A program made the translations under genes and the position numbers. A stretch of DNA of 64,000 nucleotides, taken from assembly GCF_027563345.1 (NCBI RefSeq), contig NZ_JAMKBK010000011.1; one strand, 5' to 3'. The notes beneath the pieces were generated by a model. That model saw only the letters and a list, made by a program, of their open reading frames with translations. It did not search any database and had not been told where the DNA came from. The number at the start of each line of letters is the position of its first letter. Position 1 is the first letter of the stretch. The stretch is from Psychrobacillus psychrodurans (GTDB lineage Bacteria; Bacillota; Bacilli; Bacillales_A; Planococcaceae). Of the stretch, positions 8,767 to 16,993 are shown in pieces.

Positions 8767-9456
8767 ATGAAACCTATTTACAATTCAGCTAAAGAGGCTG
8801 TTGCAGGGGTGCAAGATGGAATGACTCTAATGGTTGGAGGATTTGGACTCGTCGGAATTCCGGAACAGCTAATATTAGCGTTAGTTGAAAAAGGTGTGAA
8901 GGACTTAACGGTTATCTCTAACAATTGTGGTGTGGATGAGTGGGGTCTAGGGCTGCTACTTAAAAATAAACAGATAAAGAAAATGATAGGTTCATATGTT
9001 GGGGAAAATAAAGAGTTTGAAAGACAGGTAATATCTGGTGAGATTGAGGTGGAATTGACTCCACAAGGAACACTGGCAGAAAAAATTCGCGCTGGTGGTG
9101 CTGGAATTCCTGCTTTTTATACTCCTGCAGGTGTAGGAACCATTGTAGCGGAAGGAAAGGAAGTACGTGTTTACGACGGTAAGGAATATGTACTAGAAGA
9201 AGCACTTCGAGCTGATTATGCTTTCATACGGGCAGCTAAGGCAGATAAATTTGGGAATCTTATTTATAATATGACAGCGCAAAACTTCAATCCAATGATG
9301 GCAGCAGCAGGTAAAATTACCATAGCGGAAGTGGAAGAGATTGTGGAAACAGGCGACCTAAATCCTGCCCAAATACATACACCGAGTATATATGTTCAAG
9401 GTCTGTTCCAAGCAGAACAGGAAAAAAGAATCGAACGTTTAACGACACGTTCTTAA
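8767..9456 (+). CDS. scoA: 3-oxoacid CoA-transferase subunit A
   Basis: 229 residues. It begins MKPIYNSAKEAVAGVQDGMTLMVGGFG and has the subunit A hallmark GGFGLVGIPEQLI near the N-terminus. With subunit B it moves CoA from succinyl-CoA (SCOT type) or acetyl-CoA/butyryl-CoA (Ctf type) to acetoacetate; SCOT is favoured because of the hydroxybutyrate dehydrogenase and GntP context known from B. subtilis scoAB. RBS AAAGGGGA precedes the ATG. The subunit B gene follows 13 bases later. Confidence 0.93.
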   Translation: MKPIYNSAKEAVAGVQDGMTLMVGGFGLVGIPEQLILALVEKGVKDLTVISNNCGVDEWGLGLLLKNKQIKKMIGSYVGENKEFERQVISGEIEVELTPQGTLAEKIRAGGAGIPAFYTPAGVGTIVAEGKEVRVYDGKEYVLEEALRADYAFIRAAKADKFGNLIYNMTAQNFNPMMAAAGKITIAEVEEIVETGDLNPAQIHTPSIYVQGLFQAEQEKRIERLTTRS

Positions 9457-9469
9457 GGAGGAGTTTCGA

Positions 9470-10123
9470 TTGAATACACGTGAAAAAATTGCAAGAAGAG
9501 CAGAAAAGGAAATCGAAAATGGAAACTACGTTAATCTAGGAATTGGGATTCCGACTTTAGTAGCGAATTTCATCTCTCCAGATAAAACGGTCGTTTTACA
9601 ATCTGAAAATGGTTTGCTTGGCATAGGTCCATATCCAACTGAGCAAGAAGTAGACCCAGATCTTATAAATGCCGGTAAGGAAACAGTGACTACTATTCCA
9701 GGTTCTGCTTTTTTTAATAGTGCAGAGTCATTTGCGATGATACGTGGAGGTCATGTCGATGTAGCCATTTTAGGAGCAATGGAGGTTTCTGAAAAAGGAG
9801 ATCTTGCAAACTGGATGATTCCAGGGAAGATGATAAAAGGCATGGGCGGAGCAATGGACTTAGTGCATGGTGCTAAGAAAATTATTGTCATTATGGACCA
9901 TTGTGCAAAAGACGGTTCTGCTAAAATTAAAAAACAATGTGAATTACCTTTAACAGGTAAAGCAGTTGTGAATAAAATAATAACAGAACGGGCAATGATA
10001 GAGGTAACCGAGGATGGACTTGAATTGAAGGAAGTTTTCGAGGGTTATTCTGTTCAAGATATTATCGACGCTACAGAAGCGGAGCTTATTATTAAAGATG
10101 TTAGAGAAAATGTAGCGATCTAA
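9470..10123 (+). CDS. scoB: 3-oxoacid CoA-transferase subunit B
   Basis: 217 residues. The catalytic glutamate is Glu46 in QSENGLLG, which forms the glutamyl-CoA thioester in this family. It starts at a TTG with a strong AAGGAGGAG 7 bases upstream. It closes a set that imports hydroxybutyrate, oxidises it to acetoacetate and activates that to acetoacetyl-CoA; no thiolase is encoded in the window, so that step must come from elsewhere. No strong terminator was seen behind it. Confidence 0.93.
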   Translation: MNTREKIARRAEKEIENGNYVNLGIGIPTLVANFISPDKTVVLQSENGLLGIGPYPTEQEVDPDLINAGKETVTTIPGSAFFNSAESFAMIRGGHVDVAILGAMEVSEKGDLANWMIPGKMIKGMGGAMDLVHGAKKIIVIMDHCAKDGSAKIKKQCELPLTGKAVVNKIITERAMIEVTEDGLELKEVFEGYSVQDIIDATEAELIIKDVRENVAI

Positions 10124-10189
10124 ATTGAAACAGCGAAAGTATTGCTTATTTAAGTCAACCCTCTGGACGGCAATTATCACAAAGAGTAA

Positions 10190-10217
10190 TTGATTAAAGT
10201 GTAGCTTGTATTTTAAT
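10190..10217 (+). promoter_or_regulatory. Candidate promoter of the leuS leader
   Basis: TTGATT (10190-10195), a 16-base spacer and TTTAAT (10212-10217). It would start an RNA of about 400 bases ahead of leuS. Confidence 0.4.
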
Positions 10218-10224
10218 ACGGAAT

Positions 10225-10482
10225 CCATTATCATAAAAACTAATAGAAGTTGACTGAGATAAGGAATAGTAGATAAATATCGTTTCTTAAGAGAGCTAGC
10301 GGTTGGTGCAAGTTAGCGTTACGAATTATTGAACTCGCCTTTGAGTCTGAATAAGTGAACGATTAGTAGCTTATTCCGTTTTCCGCGTTAAGGAATCAAG
10401 TTGAGTGAAGTTTTCACTAATTTGGGTGGTACCGCGTGAGTATATCTCTCGTCCCTTAGTTTTTTAAGGGGCGAGTTTTTTT
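10225..10482 (+). ncRNA. T-box leader, leucine specifier (CTC)
   Basis: A T-box riboswitch that reads uncharged tRNA-Leu. Visible parts are the distal stem I with AGAGAGCTAGCGGTTGGTG (about 10291), the specifier region GAACTCGCC with CTC at 10334-10336, the T-box TGGGTGGTACCGCG (10423-10436), and a terminator stem CTCGTCCCTTA/TAAGGGGCGAG (10448-10475) followed by seven T. Uncharged tRNA would favour the antiterminator and leuS expression. The tyrS leader has the same layout with a TAC specifier. Confidence 0.93.
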
Positions 10483-10484
10483 AT

Positions 10485-10600
10485 GTCTAGCTTTAGCCCT
10501 AGCCCCTCAAGTTGCTTCAGGGTTTCAAGAAAAGGCAGAGGATGCCTGTCCGTGAAACCTTTCCAGTACTTGTCGAGACTTGCATAGGCGCTAACGCTTT
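10485..10600 (+). repeat. GTCTAGCT-type Bacillales interspersed repeat, degenerate
   Basis: It starts GTCTAGCTTTAGCCCTAGCC and ends GGCGCTAACGCTTTTC. It matches the pattern of a repeat frequent in Bacillus and relatives (GTCTAGCTcCaGCgCCTAGCCCCTC ... GGCGCTtgCGCTTTTC). It sits between the T-box terminator and the leuS ribosome binding site, so it lengthens the untranslated leader by about 115 bases. Confidence 0.65.
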
Positions 10601-10623
10601 TCTAAATTTAAGGAGGAGTTACG

Positions 10624-13035
10624 ATGAGCTTTAACCATGAAGCGATTGAAAAAAAGTGGCAAAAGTATTGGCAGGAAAATAAAACCTATAAAATGACAGA
10701 TGATCCATCCAAACCAAAATTTTATGCATTGGATATGTTCCCTTATCCTTCAGGAGTTGGCCTACATGTAGGGCATCCACTTGGATATATTGCAACGGAT
10801 ATATTAAGTGCATTTAAACGTAAACAAGGCTATAACGTTCTTCACCCAATGGGTTGGGACGCTTTTGGTCTTCCAGCGGAGCAATATGCAATTGATACTG
10901 GGAATGATCCCGCAGAATTTACTGCGAAGAATATTGCTACATTTAAACGTCAAATGACCGATTTAGGATTTTCATTTGACTGGGATAGAGAAGTCAATAC
11001 GACGGATCCTTCTTATTATAAATGGACACAATGGATTTTCATTCAACTGTACAAAAAAGGTCTAGCATATGTAGATGAAGTGCCAGTAAACTGGTGCCCA
11101 GCATTAGGTACTGTTTTGGCTAATGAAGAAGTAATCGATGGTGTATCCGAGCGTGGGGGACATCCAGTAGAACGCCGTCCAATGCGTCAATGGGTGCTTC
11201 GTATAACTGCTTATGCAGACAGACTTTTAGAGGATTTAGATGATCTTGACTGGCCGGATAGCTTAAAAGAAATGCAACGTAATTGGATTGGACGTTCAGA
11301 AGGTGCAGAGCTTACATTTGAGGTAGCTGAAACTAACGAATCATTCCGAGCATTTACAACTAGACCAGACACTATTTTTGGTGCAACGTATGCAGTATTA
11401 GCACCTGAGCATAAGCTTGTGGATGTCATCACAACTGCTGACCAATCAGAAGCAGTGCAAGCTTATAAAGATCAAGTGAAACTAAAAAGTGACTTAGAAC
11501 GTACAGATTTAGCAAAACATAAAACAGGTGTATTTACAGGTGCTTATGCGGTTAACCCGGTAAGTGGGGAGAAAATGCCGATTTGGATTGCAGATTATGT
11601 GTTAGCTACTTATGGAACAGGTGCAATTATGGCAGTTCCTGCACATGATGAGCGCGACTATGAGTTTGCGAAACAATTTGACTTGCCAATAGTGGAAGTA
11701 GTTTCTGGTGGAGACATCGAAAAAGAAGCTTACACAGCAGATGGTACACTTGTTAACTCAGAGTTCTTGAATGGCTTAAATAAACAAGAAGCAATAGCAA
11801 AGGCTATTCAATGGTTTGAAGCGAATGGTAAAGGTGAGAAGAAAATTACGTATCGTCTACGTGATTGGTTATTCAGCCGTCAGCGCTATTGGGGCGAGCC
11901 AATTCCAATTATCCATTGGGAGGATGGTACTTCGACACCTGTAGATGAGTCTGAATTACCATTAATGCTTCCGGTAACAACAGATATTAAACCGAGTGGA
12001 ACAGGTGAATCACCATTAGCTAATATTACCGAATGGGTAAATGTTGTAGATCCAGTAACAGGTAAAAAAGGTCGTCGTGAGACTAATACTATGCCACAGT
12101 GGGCGGGTAGCTGTTGGTATTACCTTCGTTATATTGATCCAAATAATAATGAGGCCCTTGTCGATCCAGAACTAGCGAAACGTTGGCTTCCAGTTGACAT
12201 TTATGTAGGTGGAGCAGAGCATGCAGTACTTCATTTATTGTACGCACGTTTCTGGCATAAGTTCCTTTATGATATTGGTGTTGTTACTACGAAAGAGCCA
12301 TTCCAAAAACTATTTAATCAAGGAATGATTCTTGGTGAAGGTAATGAGAAAATGTCTAAATCAAAAGGGAATGTAGTAAACCCTGATGATATTGTAAAAA
12401 GTCATGGTGCCGATTCACTTCGTCTATACGAAATGTTCATGGGTCCACTGGACTCTTCGAAGCCATGGTCAACAAACGGTTTAGATGGTTCAAGAAGATT
12501 CCTTGATCGTATATGGCGTTTACTTGTCGATGAAGATGGTAAGTTGAGTTCTAAAGTTACGGACATTTCTTCTGATAATATGGAAAAAGCGTATCACCAA
12601 ACTGTTAAAAAAGTAACGGAAGACTTTGAAGCAATGCATTATAATACTGCCATTTCGCAAATGATGGTATTTATCAATGAAGGCTATAAAGCAGAGCAAA
12701 TTTCTAAAGAGTATGTAGAAGGATTTGTGAAGCTTATTTCTCCAATCGTTCCACATATTGCGGAAGAGCTTTGGAGCATTCTTGGACATGATGATACAAT
12801 CGTTTATGAATCTTGGCCAACTTTCGACGAATCTAAGTTGGTAGACAATGAAGTAGAAATTCCTGTTCAAATTAAAGGAAAAGTCCGTGCGAAATTACAT
12901 GTTGCTAAAGATGCGACAAAAGAAGAGCTGGAAGCATTAGCTCTTGCTTCTGAACAAGTGCAACAATGGTTGGAAGGTCAAGAAGTGAAGAAAATAATTG
13001 CGATCCCAGGTAAAATGGTCAATATCGTAATCTAA
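10624..13035 (+). CDS. leuS: Leucyl-tRNA synthetase
   Basis: 803 residues, a class Ia synthetase of bacterial length. The HIGH motif appears as HVGH (48-51) and KMSKS as KMSKSKGN (576-583). The CP1 editing domain lies between them (T-rich region around FTTRPDTIFGAT). RBS AAGGAGGAG precedes the ATG. Expression is expected to follow leucine-tRNA charging through the T-box leader upstream. A strong terminator follows at 13073. Confidence 0.98.
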   Translation: MSFNHEAIEKKWQKYWQENKTYKMTDDPSKPKFYALDMFPYPSGVGLHVGHPLGYIATDILSAFKRKQGYNVLHPMGWDAFGLPAEQYAIDTGNDPAEFTAKNIATFKRQMTDLGFSFDWDREVNTTDPSYYKWTQWIFIQLYKKGLAYVDEVPVNWCPALGTVLANEEVIDGVSERGGHPVERRPMRQWVLRITAYADRLLEDLDDLDWPDSLKEMQRNWIGRSEGAELTFEVAETNESFRAFTTRPDTIFGATYAVLAPEHKLVDVITTADQSEAVQAYKDQVKLKSDLERTDLAKHKTGVFTGAYAVNPVSGEKMPIWIADYVLATYGTGAIMAVPAHDERDYEFAKQFDLPIVEVVSGGDIEKEAYTADGTLVNSEFLNGLNKQEAIAKAIQWFEANGKGEKKITYRLRDWLFSRQRYWGEPIPIIHWEDGTSTPVDESELPLMLPVTTDIKPSGTGESPLANITEWVNVVDPVTGKKGRRETNTMPQWAGSCWYYLRYIDPNNNEALVDPELAKRWLPVDIYVGGAEHAVLHLLYARFWHKFLYDIGVVTTKEPFQKLFNQGMILGEGNEKMSKSKGNVVNPDDIVKSHGADSLRLYEMFMGPLDSSKPWSTNGLDGSRRFLDRIWRLLVDEDGKLSSKVTDISSDNMEKAYHQTVKKVTEDFEAMHYNTAISQMMVFINEGYKAEQISKEYVEGFVKLISPIVPHIAEELWSILGHDDTIVYESWPTFDESKLVDNEVEIPVQIKGKVRAKLHVAKDATKEELEALALASEQVQQWLEGQEVKKIIAIPGKMVNIVI

Positions 13036-13072
13036 TGTAGGTTTTAAAAGAAGTTATAATAAGAATAAATAA

Positions 13073-13116
13073 AACATCTCACCTCTATAAGTTTCTTAGA
13101 GGTGAGATGTTTTTTC
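13073..13116 (+). terminator. leuS terminator
   Basis: Perfect 15-bp stem AACATCTCACCTCTA / TAGAGGTGAGATGTT with a 9-base loop and six T. Confidence 0.93.
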
Positions 13117-13134
13117 GATTATCCAAATTACACT

Positions 13135-13363
13135 GTGAATAAATAAATATTTTTGGGAAAAATATCCGTTTAGCAAGTAAAAAGCGTTAGAGCGCAAGTA
13201 AATATAGACAAAGAGCAAGTAAACCCTTTACGATCACAAGTAAGCTACAGGTAGAAGCAAGTAAACAAAAGGTGAAAGCAAGTAAACATATAAAAGAATC
13301 AAAACGATCGAAAAGACAAGAAAGCATATGTAACTTGAGTGCACAAAGTCAGTCTTTCTGGTA
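13135..13363. repeat. Dispersed 21-bp array element, copy 1
   Basis: CAAGTAA cores begin at 13174, 13195, 13216, 13237, 13258 and 13279, each exactly 21 bases after the last. Positions 10-21 of each unit are unrelated. A unit-length stretch TTGG..AATATCC (13153) precedes the first core, with GTGAATAA 39 bases before it (13135). CTTGAGT (13334) and TCAGTCTTTCTGGTA (13349-13363) follow. Similar arrays are at 31989-32215 and 37069-37298. Stop codons interrupt every frame tried in this copy, so it is not coding. It lies between convergent leuS and the anti-sigma gene. Confidence 0.85.
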
Positions 13364-13441
13364 CTTTGAATGCTCAAGAACCAATTTGATCAGTTCTTGT
13401 AAATTTGAAGTCATTATACTTTTGCTTCCATATAATTTAAA
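13364..13441. other. Intergenic remainder downstream of the anti-sigma gene
   Basis: AT-rich spacer between the end of the 21-bp array element and the stop codon of the minus-strand anti-sigma gene. No hairpin with a T-tail on the minus strand was obvious. Confidence 0.4.
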
Positions 13442-14104
13442 CTAATCTAAAACCTGTTCAATTTTTGGGAAATCTGGATTCTCCAAGAGGTCTTTGCCCA
13501 CATGCATGAGATACAAATAAAGGTTTCCGTCAGGAACGATCGTTGCTTTTAATAGCTGACCAGTCTCCTTTGAATAGAAATAGCGATCGTTATTGTCTTC
13601 ACTAGAAGAAGTAATAAATTTATATCCACCATAATCATCAAATAATTTGTCAAAGTAAATTTTATCTACTTTCATCAATAGTATGCTATCTAATTTGTCT
13701 TGATAAAAATAGAATCTCACAATACCATCATAATCCAATATGAAGTCTGCACCACTACCATCCTCATGATCATCTATTGTATAATTTTCACCTAAGGCTT
13801 TAATTACTTTTGATTGTGAGTCACCTAGCGTTACCCCATGAAGATAGAGTAAATCTTGATTTTCGGAGAATGTAGGTTTAGTTATATCTAGCATTCCGTT
13901 TGCTGATTGTTGTTCATTTTTCATAAATATTTCGGAGAAGACAAAGAGCATTACACTTACTGCTAAAAAAGTGGATAGAACAACATATAGCCATTTACGT
14001 TTTGGATTTCTCTGGTTATTTTCTATCTCGTTTATTACGTTTTGTATAACTCGTTGTTTACTCGCAGTTAAATCTTTCACTTTAGAAGGTATATAGTTAT
14101 TCAT
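13442..14104 (-). CDS. Probable anti-sigma factor (membrane-anchored)
   Basis: 220 residues. A short cytoplasmic N-terminus (about 1-37, basic) is followed by one membrane helix (about 38-60, WLYVVLSTFLAVSVMLFVF) and an outer domain that includes GVTLGDSQSKVIKALG, a pattern seen in DUF4309/SmpA-like folds. It overlaps the sigma factor gene by 8 bases, the usual arrangement for an ECF sigma factor and its antagonist. I do not recognise a zinc-binding anti-sigma domain (no HxxxCxxC). The signal sensed outside is unknown. Confidence 0.7.
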   Translation of the reverse strand: MNNYIPSKVKDLTASKQRVIQNVINEIENNQRNPKRKWLYVVLSTFLAVSVMLFVFSEIFMKNEQQSANGMLDITKPTFSENQDLLYLHGVTLGDSQSKVIKALGENYTIDDHEDGSGADFILDYDGIVRFYFYQDKLDSILLMKVDKIYFDKLFDDYGGYKFITSSSEDNNDRYFYSKETGQLLKATIVPDGNLYLYLMHVGKDLLENPDFPKIEQVLD

Positions 14105-14615
14105 TTAAAAGCACCTCCCATTCTATTCCTTTCAGTTTTCCCCTTAATAAATCTTTGCTACGCCTTAATCTGGTTTTTACAGTACCTTCTGGAACAGATA
14201 AAATATGTGAAACCTCAGCAATAGTCATTTCGTTGAAATAAAAATAAATCAGAACTTCTCGCTGCTTTAGGGGCAATTCTAGTATTGCTTCTCCAATTAT
14301 TGCTCGCTCGTCTTTTTTTACTAATTCGTCTTTATTCCGTGTGTTAGCTGATGGAAATATTTTGTTTTGTAGTTGTACTTTTTTATATGTCCAACTCTTT
14401 AAATAATCTTTGCTTTTATTGACAGTCATTGTTGTTAAAAATGCCTTTAACTCTCCACGTTCTTCATACCCGTTTTCATTATGGTAAAATTTTATGAATA
14501 CTTCTTGTACGATATCCTCCGCTGCTTGGAGATCTTTCACATAGTAATAAGCCAAACGTATTAAGGGTTCTGTATAATGAAGCATTAATTCTTTTAGATT
14601 ATTAATATTAAACAA
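14097..14615 (-). CDS. ECF-family RNA polymerase sigma factor
   Basis: 172 residues from the TTG at 14615 (GGAGGAG 8 bases upstream); an ATG 24 bases further out lies before that site. Region 2 is seen in DLQAAEDIVQEVFIKFY (region 2.2-2.4), and region 4 in LPLKQREVLIYFYFNEMTIAEV..VPEGTVKTRLRRSKDLL. Regions 1 and 3 are absent, as in ECF factors. The partner downstream is a membrane protein, so it probably answers an envelope signal. It resembles the SigX/SigV size class, but I cannot assign an orthologue. Confidence 0.88.
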   Translation of the reverse strand: MFNINNLKELMLHYTEPLIRLAYYYVKDLQAAEDIVQEVFIKFYHNENGYEERGELKAFLTTMTVNKSKDYLKSWTYKKVQLQNKIFPSANTRNKDELVKKDERAIIGEAILELPLKQREVLIYFYFNEMTIAEVSHILSVPEGTVKTRLRRSKDLLRGKLKGIEWEVLLNE

Positions 14616-14817
14616 AACAACCACTCCTCCGTTATACATTAAACGATTCCCAGACCTTCAAAGTTTGGATTTGTCTAAAATTTTTACAGTTTTAAGGAAC
14701 TATATCCTTTCATGTATTTAATCATGTCTTGAAAGACCTCAAAAATGATATCATAGAAATAGATATGGAATTGTAATTTACTATAAGCCTTATAATAATA
14801 AGAGGGGAGTTTAAGAA

Positions 14818-15222
14818 ATGAATAACTTTATTAAAAGAGTGGGGACTACATACATTCCTGTTGTAGATCCAGAGAAATCATCGAAGTGGTATCAGGAAAT
14901 GCTAGGCGCAGTTGAGAACTTTAGAAATGATGATAAAGCAATCTTAGAATTTGCTGATCAAAGCTTTTTTCTTGTTAAGGCTCAAGTAGGGGAACGATCT
15001 AGTTTTTTTGATAGTTATCAACAGGAACATTTTACAATGACTTTTGAAGTGGATGGTATAGAGCAATTGTCAGAATTGCATGAATTTCTTAAGAAAAAGG
15101 AAGTAAATGTCGGGGAAATTGAGGATCGGGGTCATCCAGGTAACAATTTTGTTTTCCGCGATCTAGATGGAAATGTGTTCGATGTATGGAGTGAATTGAG
15201 TCCTACTTTCAAAGTGAAATAG
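14818..15222 (+). CDS. VOC (glyoxalase/bleomycin-resistance) family protein
   Basis: 134 residues. It begins with IKRVGTTYIPVVDPEKSSKWYQEMLG and ends with GHPGNNFVFRDLDGNVFDVWSE, the two halves of a vicinal-oxygen-chelate fold (DPExSxxWYxxxLG and FxDxDGNxxDV). RBS AGGGGAG precedes the ATG. Members range from metal-dependent lyases to antibiotic-binding proteins; nothing in the sequence tells which. It is read divergently from the sigma/anti-sigma pair. Confidence 0.8.
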   Translation: MNNFIKRVGTTYIPVVDPEKSSKWYQEMLGAVENFRNDDKAILEFADQSFFLVKAQVGERSSFFDSYQQEHFTMTFEVDGIEQLSELHEFLKKKEVNVGEIEDRGHPGNNFVFRDLDGNVFDVWSELSPTFKVK

Positions 15223-15287
15223 GATTAGAAAGATATAGTGGTGTTTGAGTGATTATGGAAATTTTTTATAGAAGGAAGTGCTAAACG

Positions 15288-15995
15288 ATGAATTTAGAAA
15301 TGGTAATGCAGGAGCTTGAAGCACTTGGTAAGGATAGAACTAAAAAAATGTATATATCTAATGGTGCGCATGAACCGCTATTTGGTGTTGCTACAGGCGC
15401 TATGAAGCCAATCGTAAAGAAAATAAAAATAAATCAACATTTAGCTGAAGAGTTATATGCTACCGGGAACTATGATGCAATGTACTTTGCTGGAATTATT
15501 GCAGACCCTAAAGCTATGACTGAGTCGGATTATAATCGTTGGATGGATTCGGCATATTTTTATATGCTATCCGATTATGTAGTCGCTGTAACTTTATCAG
15601 AGTCAGATATTGCCCAAGAAGTTGCAGATAAATGGATTCAAAGTGGAGAAGAACTGAGAATGTCTGCGGGTTGGAGTTGTTACTGTTGGCTTCTAGGAAA
15701 CCGTGAAGACGTGGAATTCTCAGAAAGCAAGATCTTAGATATGCTTGGCATGGTAAAAAGTAGCATTCAGGAATCACCTGAACGAGCAAAATCTTCTATG
15801 AATAATTTTTTGTACACAGTGGGGACTTCTTATTTGCCTCTACACGAAAAAGCACTTGAGACCGCAAAGGAGATAGGTATAGTAGAACTCAAGAAAGACG
15901 ATAAAAAAAGTAGTTTCCTAAATGCTTACGAAAACATACAAAAAGAAGTCGATAGAGGAAGAATTGGCTTTAAGCGCAGGCATGTAAGATGTTAA
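15288..15995 (+). CDS. DNA alkylation repair protein, AlkD-like
   Basis: 235 residues, largely helical. It shows the AlkD/PF08713 pattern of HEAT-like repeats, with LAEELYATGNYDAMYFAGIIADP early and MSAGWSCYCWLLG in the middle. AlkD enzymes are glycosylases for N3- and N7-alkylpurines; many family members in Bacillus are uncharacterised. RBS GAAGGAAG lies upstream of the ATG. Its terminator seems to have been split by a repeat insertion (16016-16301). The catalytic role is family inference. Confidence 0.75.
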   Translation: MNLEMVMQELEALGKDRTKKMYISNGAHEPLFGVATGAMKPIVKKIKINQHLAEELYATGNYDAMYFAGIIADPKAMTESDYNRWMDSAYFYMLSDYVVAVTLSESDIAQEVADKWIQSGEELRMSAGWSCYCWLLGNREDVEFSESKILDMLGMVKSSIQESPERAKSSMNNFLYTVGTSYLPLHEKALETAKEIGIVELKKDDKKSSFLNAYENIQKEVDRGRIGFKRRHVRC

Positions 15996-16047
15996 AAAAG
16001 TGATTTAGAAAGTATAAAAAGCATTCTACAATGGATGCTTTCAGCTT

Positions 16048-16218
16048 GGACCACCACGAAGACTCCTGTGGGAACAGCGTGAGCAGAAGCCCCCGCAGGA
16101 AAGACATTGGTCGAACTTTGTTTGACCAATGTCTTTGCGACGAGTAACCGCAGGAGCATATGTTTTCCCAGTGACGAGGAGGCTGAAGCCAAGCCCACGC
16201 AAAGCAAAGTGGTGGTCC
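16048..16218 (+). repeat. GC-rich interspersed repeat with 10-bp terminal inverted repeats
   Basis: The ends are GGACCACCAC (16048-16057) and GTGGTGGTCC (16209-16218), a perfect inverted repeat. The core 16097-16205 is almost identical to 47021-47129. That core includes the hairpin AGACATTGGTC/GACCAATGTCT and GCGACGAGTAACCGCAGGAG. It is MITE-like in form; no transposase is present. It is flanked by two similar hairpins (16016-16044, 16273-16301). Confidence 0.75.
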
Positions 16219-16272
16219 TTGCCGATTTTAGTATATAACTCTATGCTCCAAAAATTACAGTTTGTCTACAGT

Positions 16273-16305
16273 CTGAAAGCATTCCACAATGAATGCTTTT
16301 TATTT
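16273..16305 (+). terminator. Terminator of the AlkD-like gene (displaced)
   Basis: AAAGCATTC / GAATGCTTT with loop CACAAT and a T-rich tail. A partner hairpin of nearly the same sequence lies at 16016-16044, directly after the gene but without a T-tail. Confidence 0.8.
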
Positions 16306-16429
16306 TTATCAATTTTTGGTGTTGTACAAGAATTCAGAAGTATTTGTATTGATCTGTGCACTAGAATCGGTACAAAATTTGTCGGCAAATATGTCTCAGT
16401 TCCTTATACAAAAACTTTTCTTTATTAAT

Positions 16430-16449
16430 TTTGTTGCAAATACAACGAT
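16430..16449. promoter_or_regulatory. MarR operator, second (imperfect) site
   Basis: TTTGTTGCA-AA-TACAACGAT. The left half equals that of the perfect site at 16475; the right half matches 6 of 9 positions. The two sites are 45 bases apart. Confidence 0.4.
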
Positions 16450-16474
16450 ATTAAGTTAAATTTAATTTATGTTT

Positions 16475-16494
16475 TTTGTTGCAGTTGCAACAAA
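16475..16494. promoter_or_regulatory. Probable MarR operator (perfect palindrome)
   Basis: TTTGTTGCA-GT-TGCAACAAA, an 18-bp palindrome with 2-base spacer ending 20 bases before the marR start codon. Size and place suit autoregulation by a MarR dimer. Binding is inferred. Confidence 0.6.
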
Positions 16495-16514
16495 GTGGAT
16501 AGGAGGCTTATAGT

Positions 16515-16967
16515 ATGAAGGATATTTTACGAGAAATTGGAATGATTGCTAGAGCGCTAGATTCTATAAGCAATATAGAATTTAAAGAATATCATCTTAC
16601 AAAAGGACAGTATTTATACCTTGTGAGAATATGTGAAAATCCAGGGATAATTCAAGAAAAGTTAGCTGAAATGATAAAAGTAGACCGAACCACAGCTTCT
16701 CGTGCTATAGGAAAACTTGAAATCAATGGCTTTATTGAAAAGAGAGATGATCAACATAACCAAAAAATAAAAAAACTATATCCCACAGAGAAAGGTGAAA
16801 ATATTTATCCTTTCATAAAAAAAGAAAATGATTATTCAAATATGAAAGCATTAGTTGGATTTTCCGAAAGCGAAACAGAAATCATTAGTACTCTTCTCCA
16901 GAGAGTTAGAAAAAATATAGAAATAGATTGGGAATATGTAAAAAAGGGAAACAAGAGAAATTATTAA
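16515..16967 (+). CDS. MarR family transcriptional regulator
   Basis: 150 residues. The winged helix is clear: LTKGQYLYLVRI, then IIQEKLAEMIKVDRTTASRAIGKLE (recognition helix about residues 50-70) and the wing IEKRDDQHNQKIKKLYPTEKG. RBS GGAGG precedes the ATG. It heads a row with paiA and paiB 26 bases on, and palindromes of TTGTTGCA lie in its promoter, so it probably controls itself and paiAB. The ligand is unknown. Confidence 0.88.
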   Translation: MKDILREIGMIARALDSISNIEFKEYHLTKGQYLYLVRICENPGIIQEKLAEMIKVDRTTASRAIGKLEINGFIEKRDDQHNQKIKKLYPTEKGENIYPFIKKENDYSNMKALVGFSESETEIISTLLQRVRKNIEIDWEYVKKGNKRNY

Positions 16968-16993
16968 TAATTTTAAGGAGTGACAAATTTAAA

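Larger units (their letters stand above)
15996..16514. other. Intergenic region with a split terminator, inserted repeat and MarR operators
   Basis: 519 bases. In order it holds a hairpin half (16016-16044), a 171-bp GC-rich repeat with inverted ends (16048-16218), a restored terminator (16273-16305) and two TTGTTGCA palindromes before marR. An open frame at 16129-16428 crosses the repeat and is not credible. Confidence 0.7.

Noticed and set aside
16129..16428. 99-residue frame upstream of marR
   Set aside because: It begins inside the repeat at 16048-16218 and crosses a terminator.
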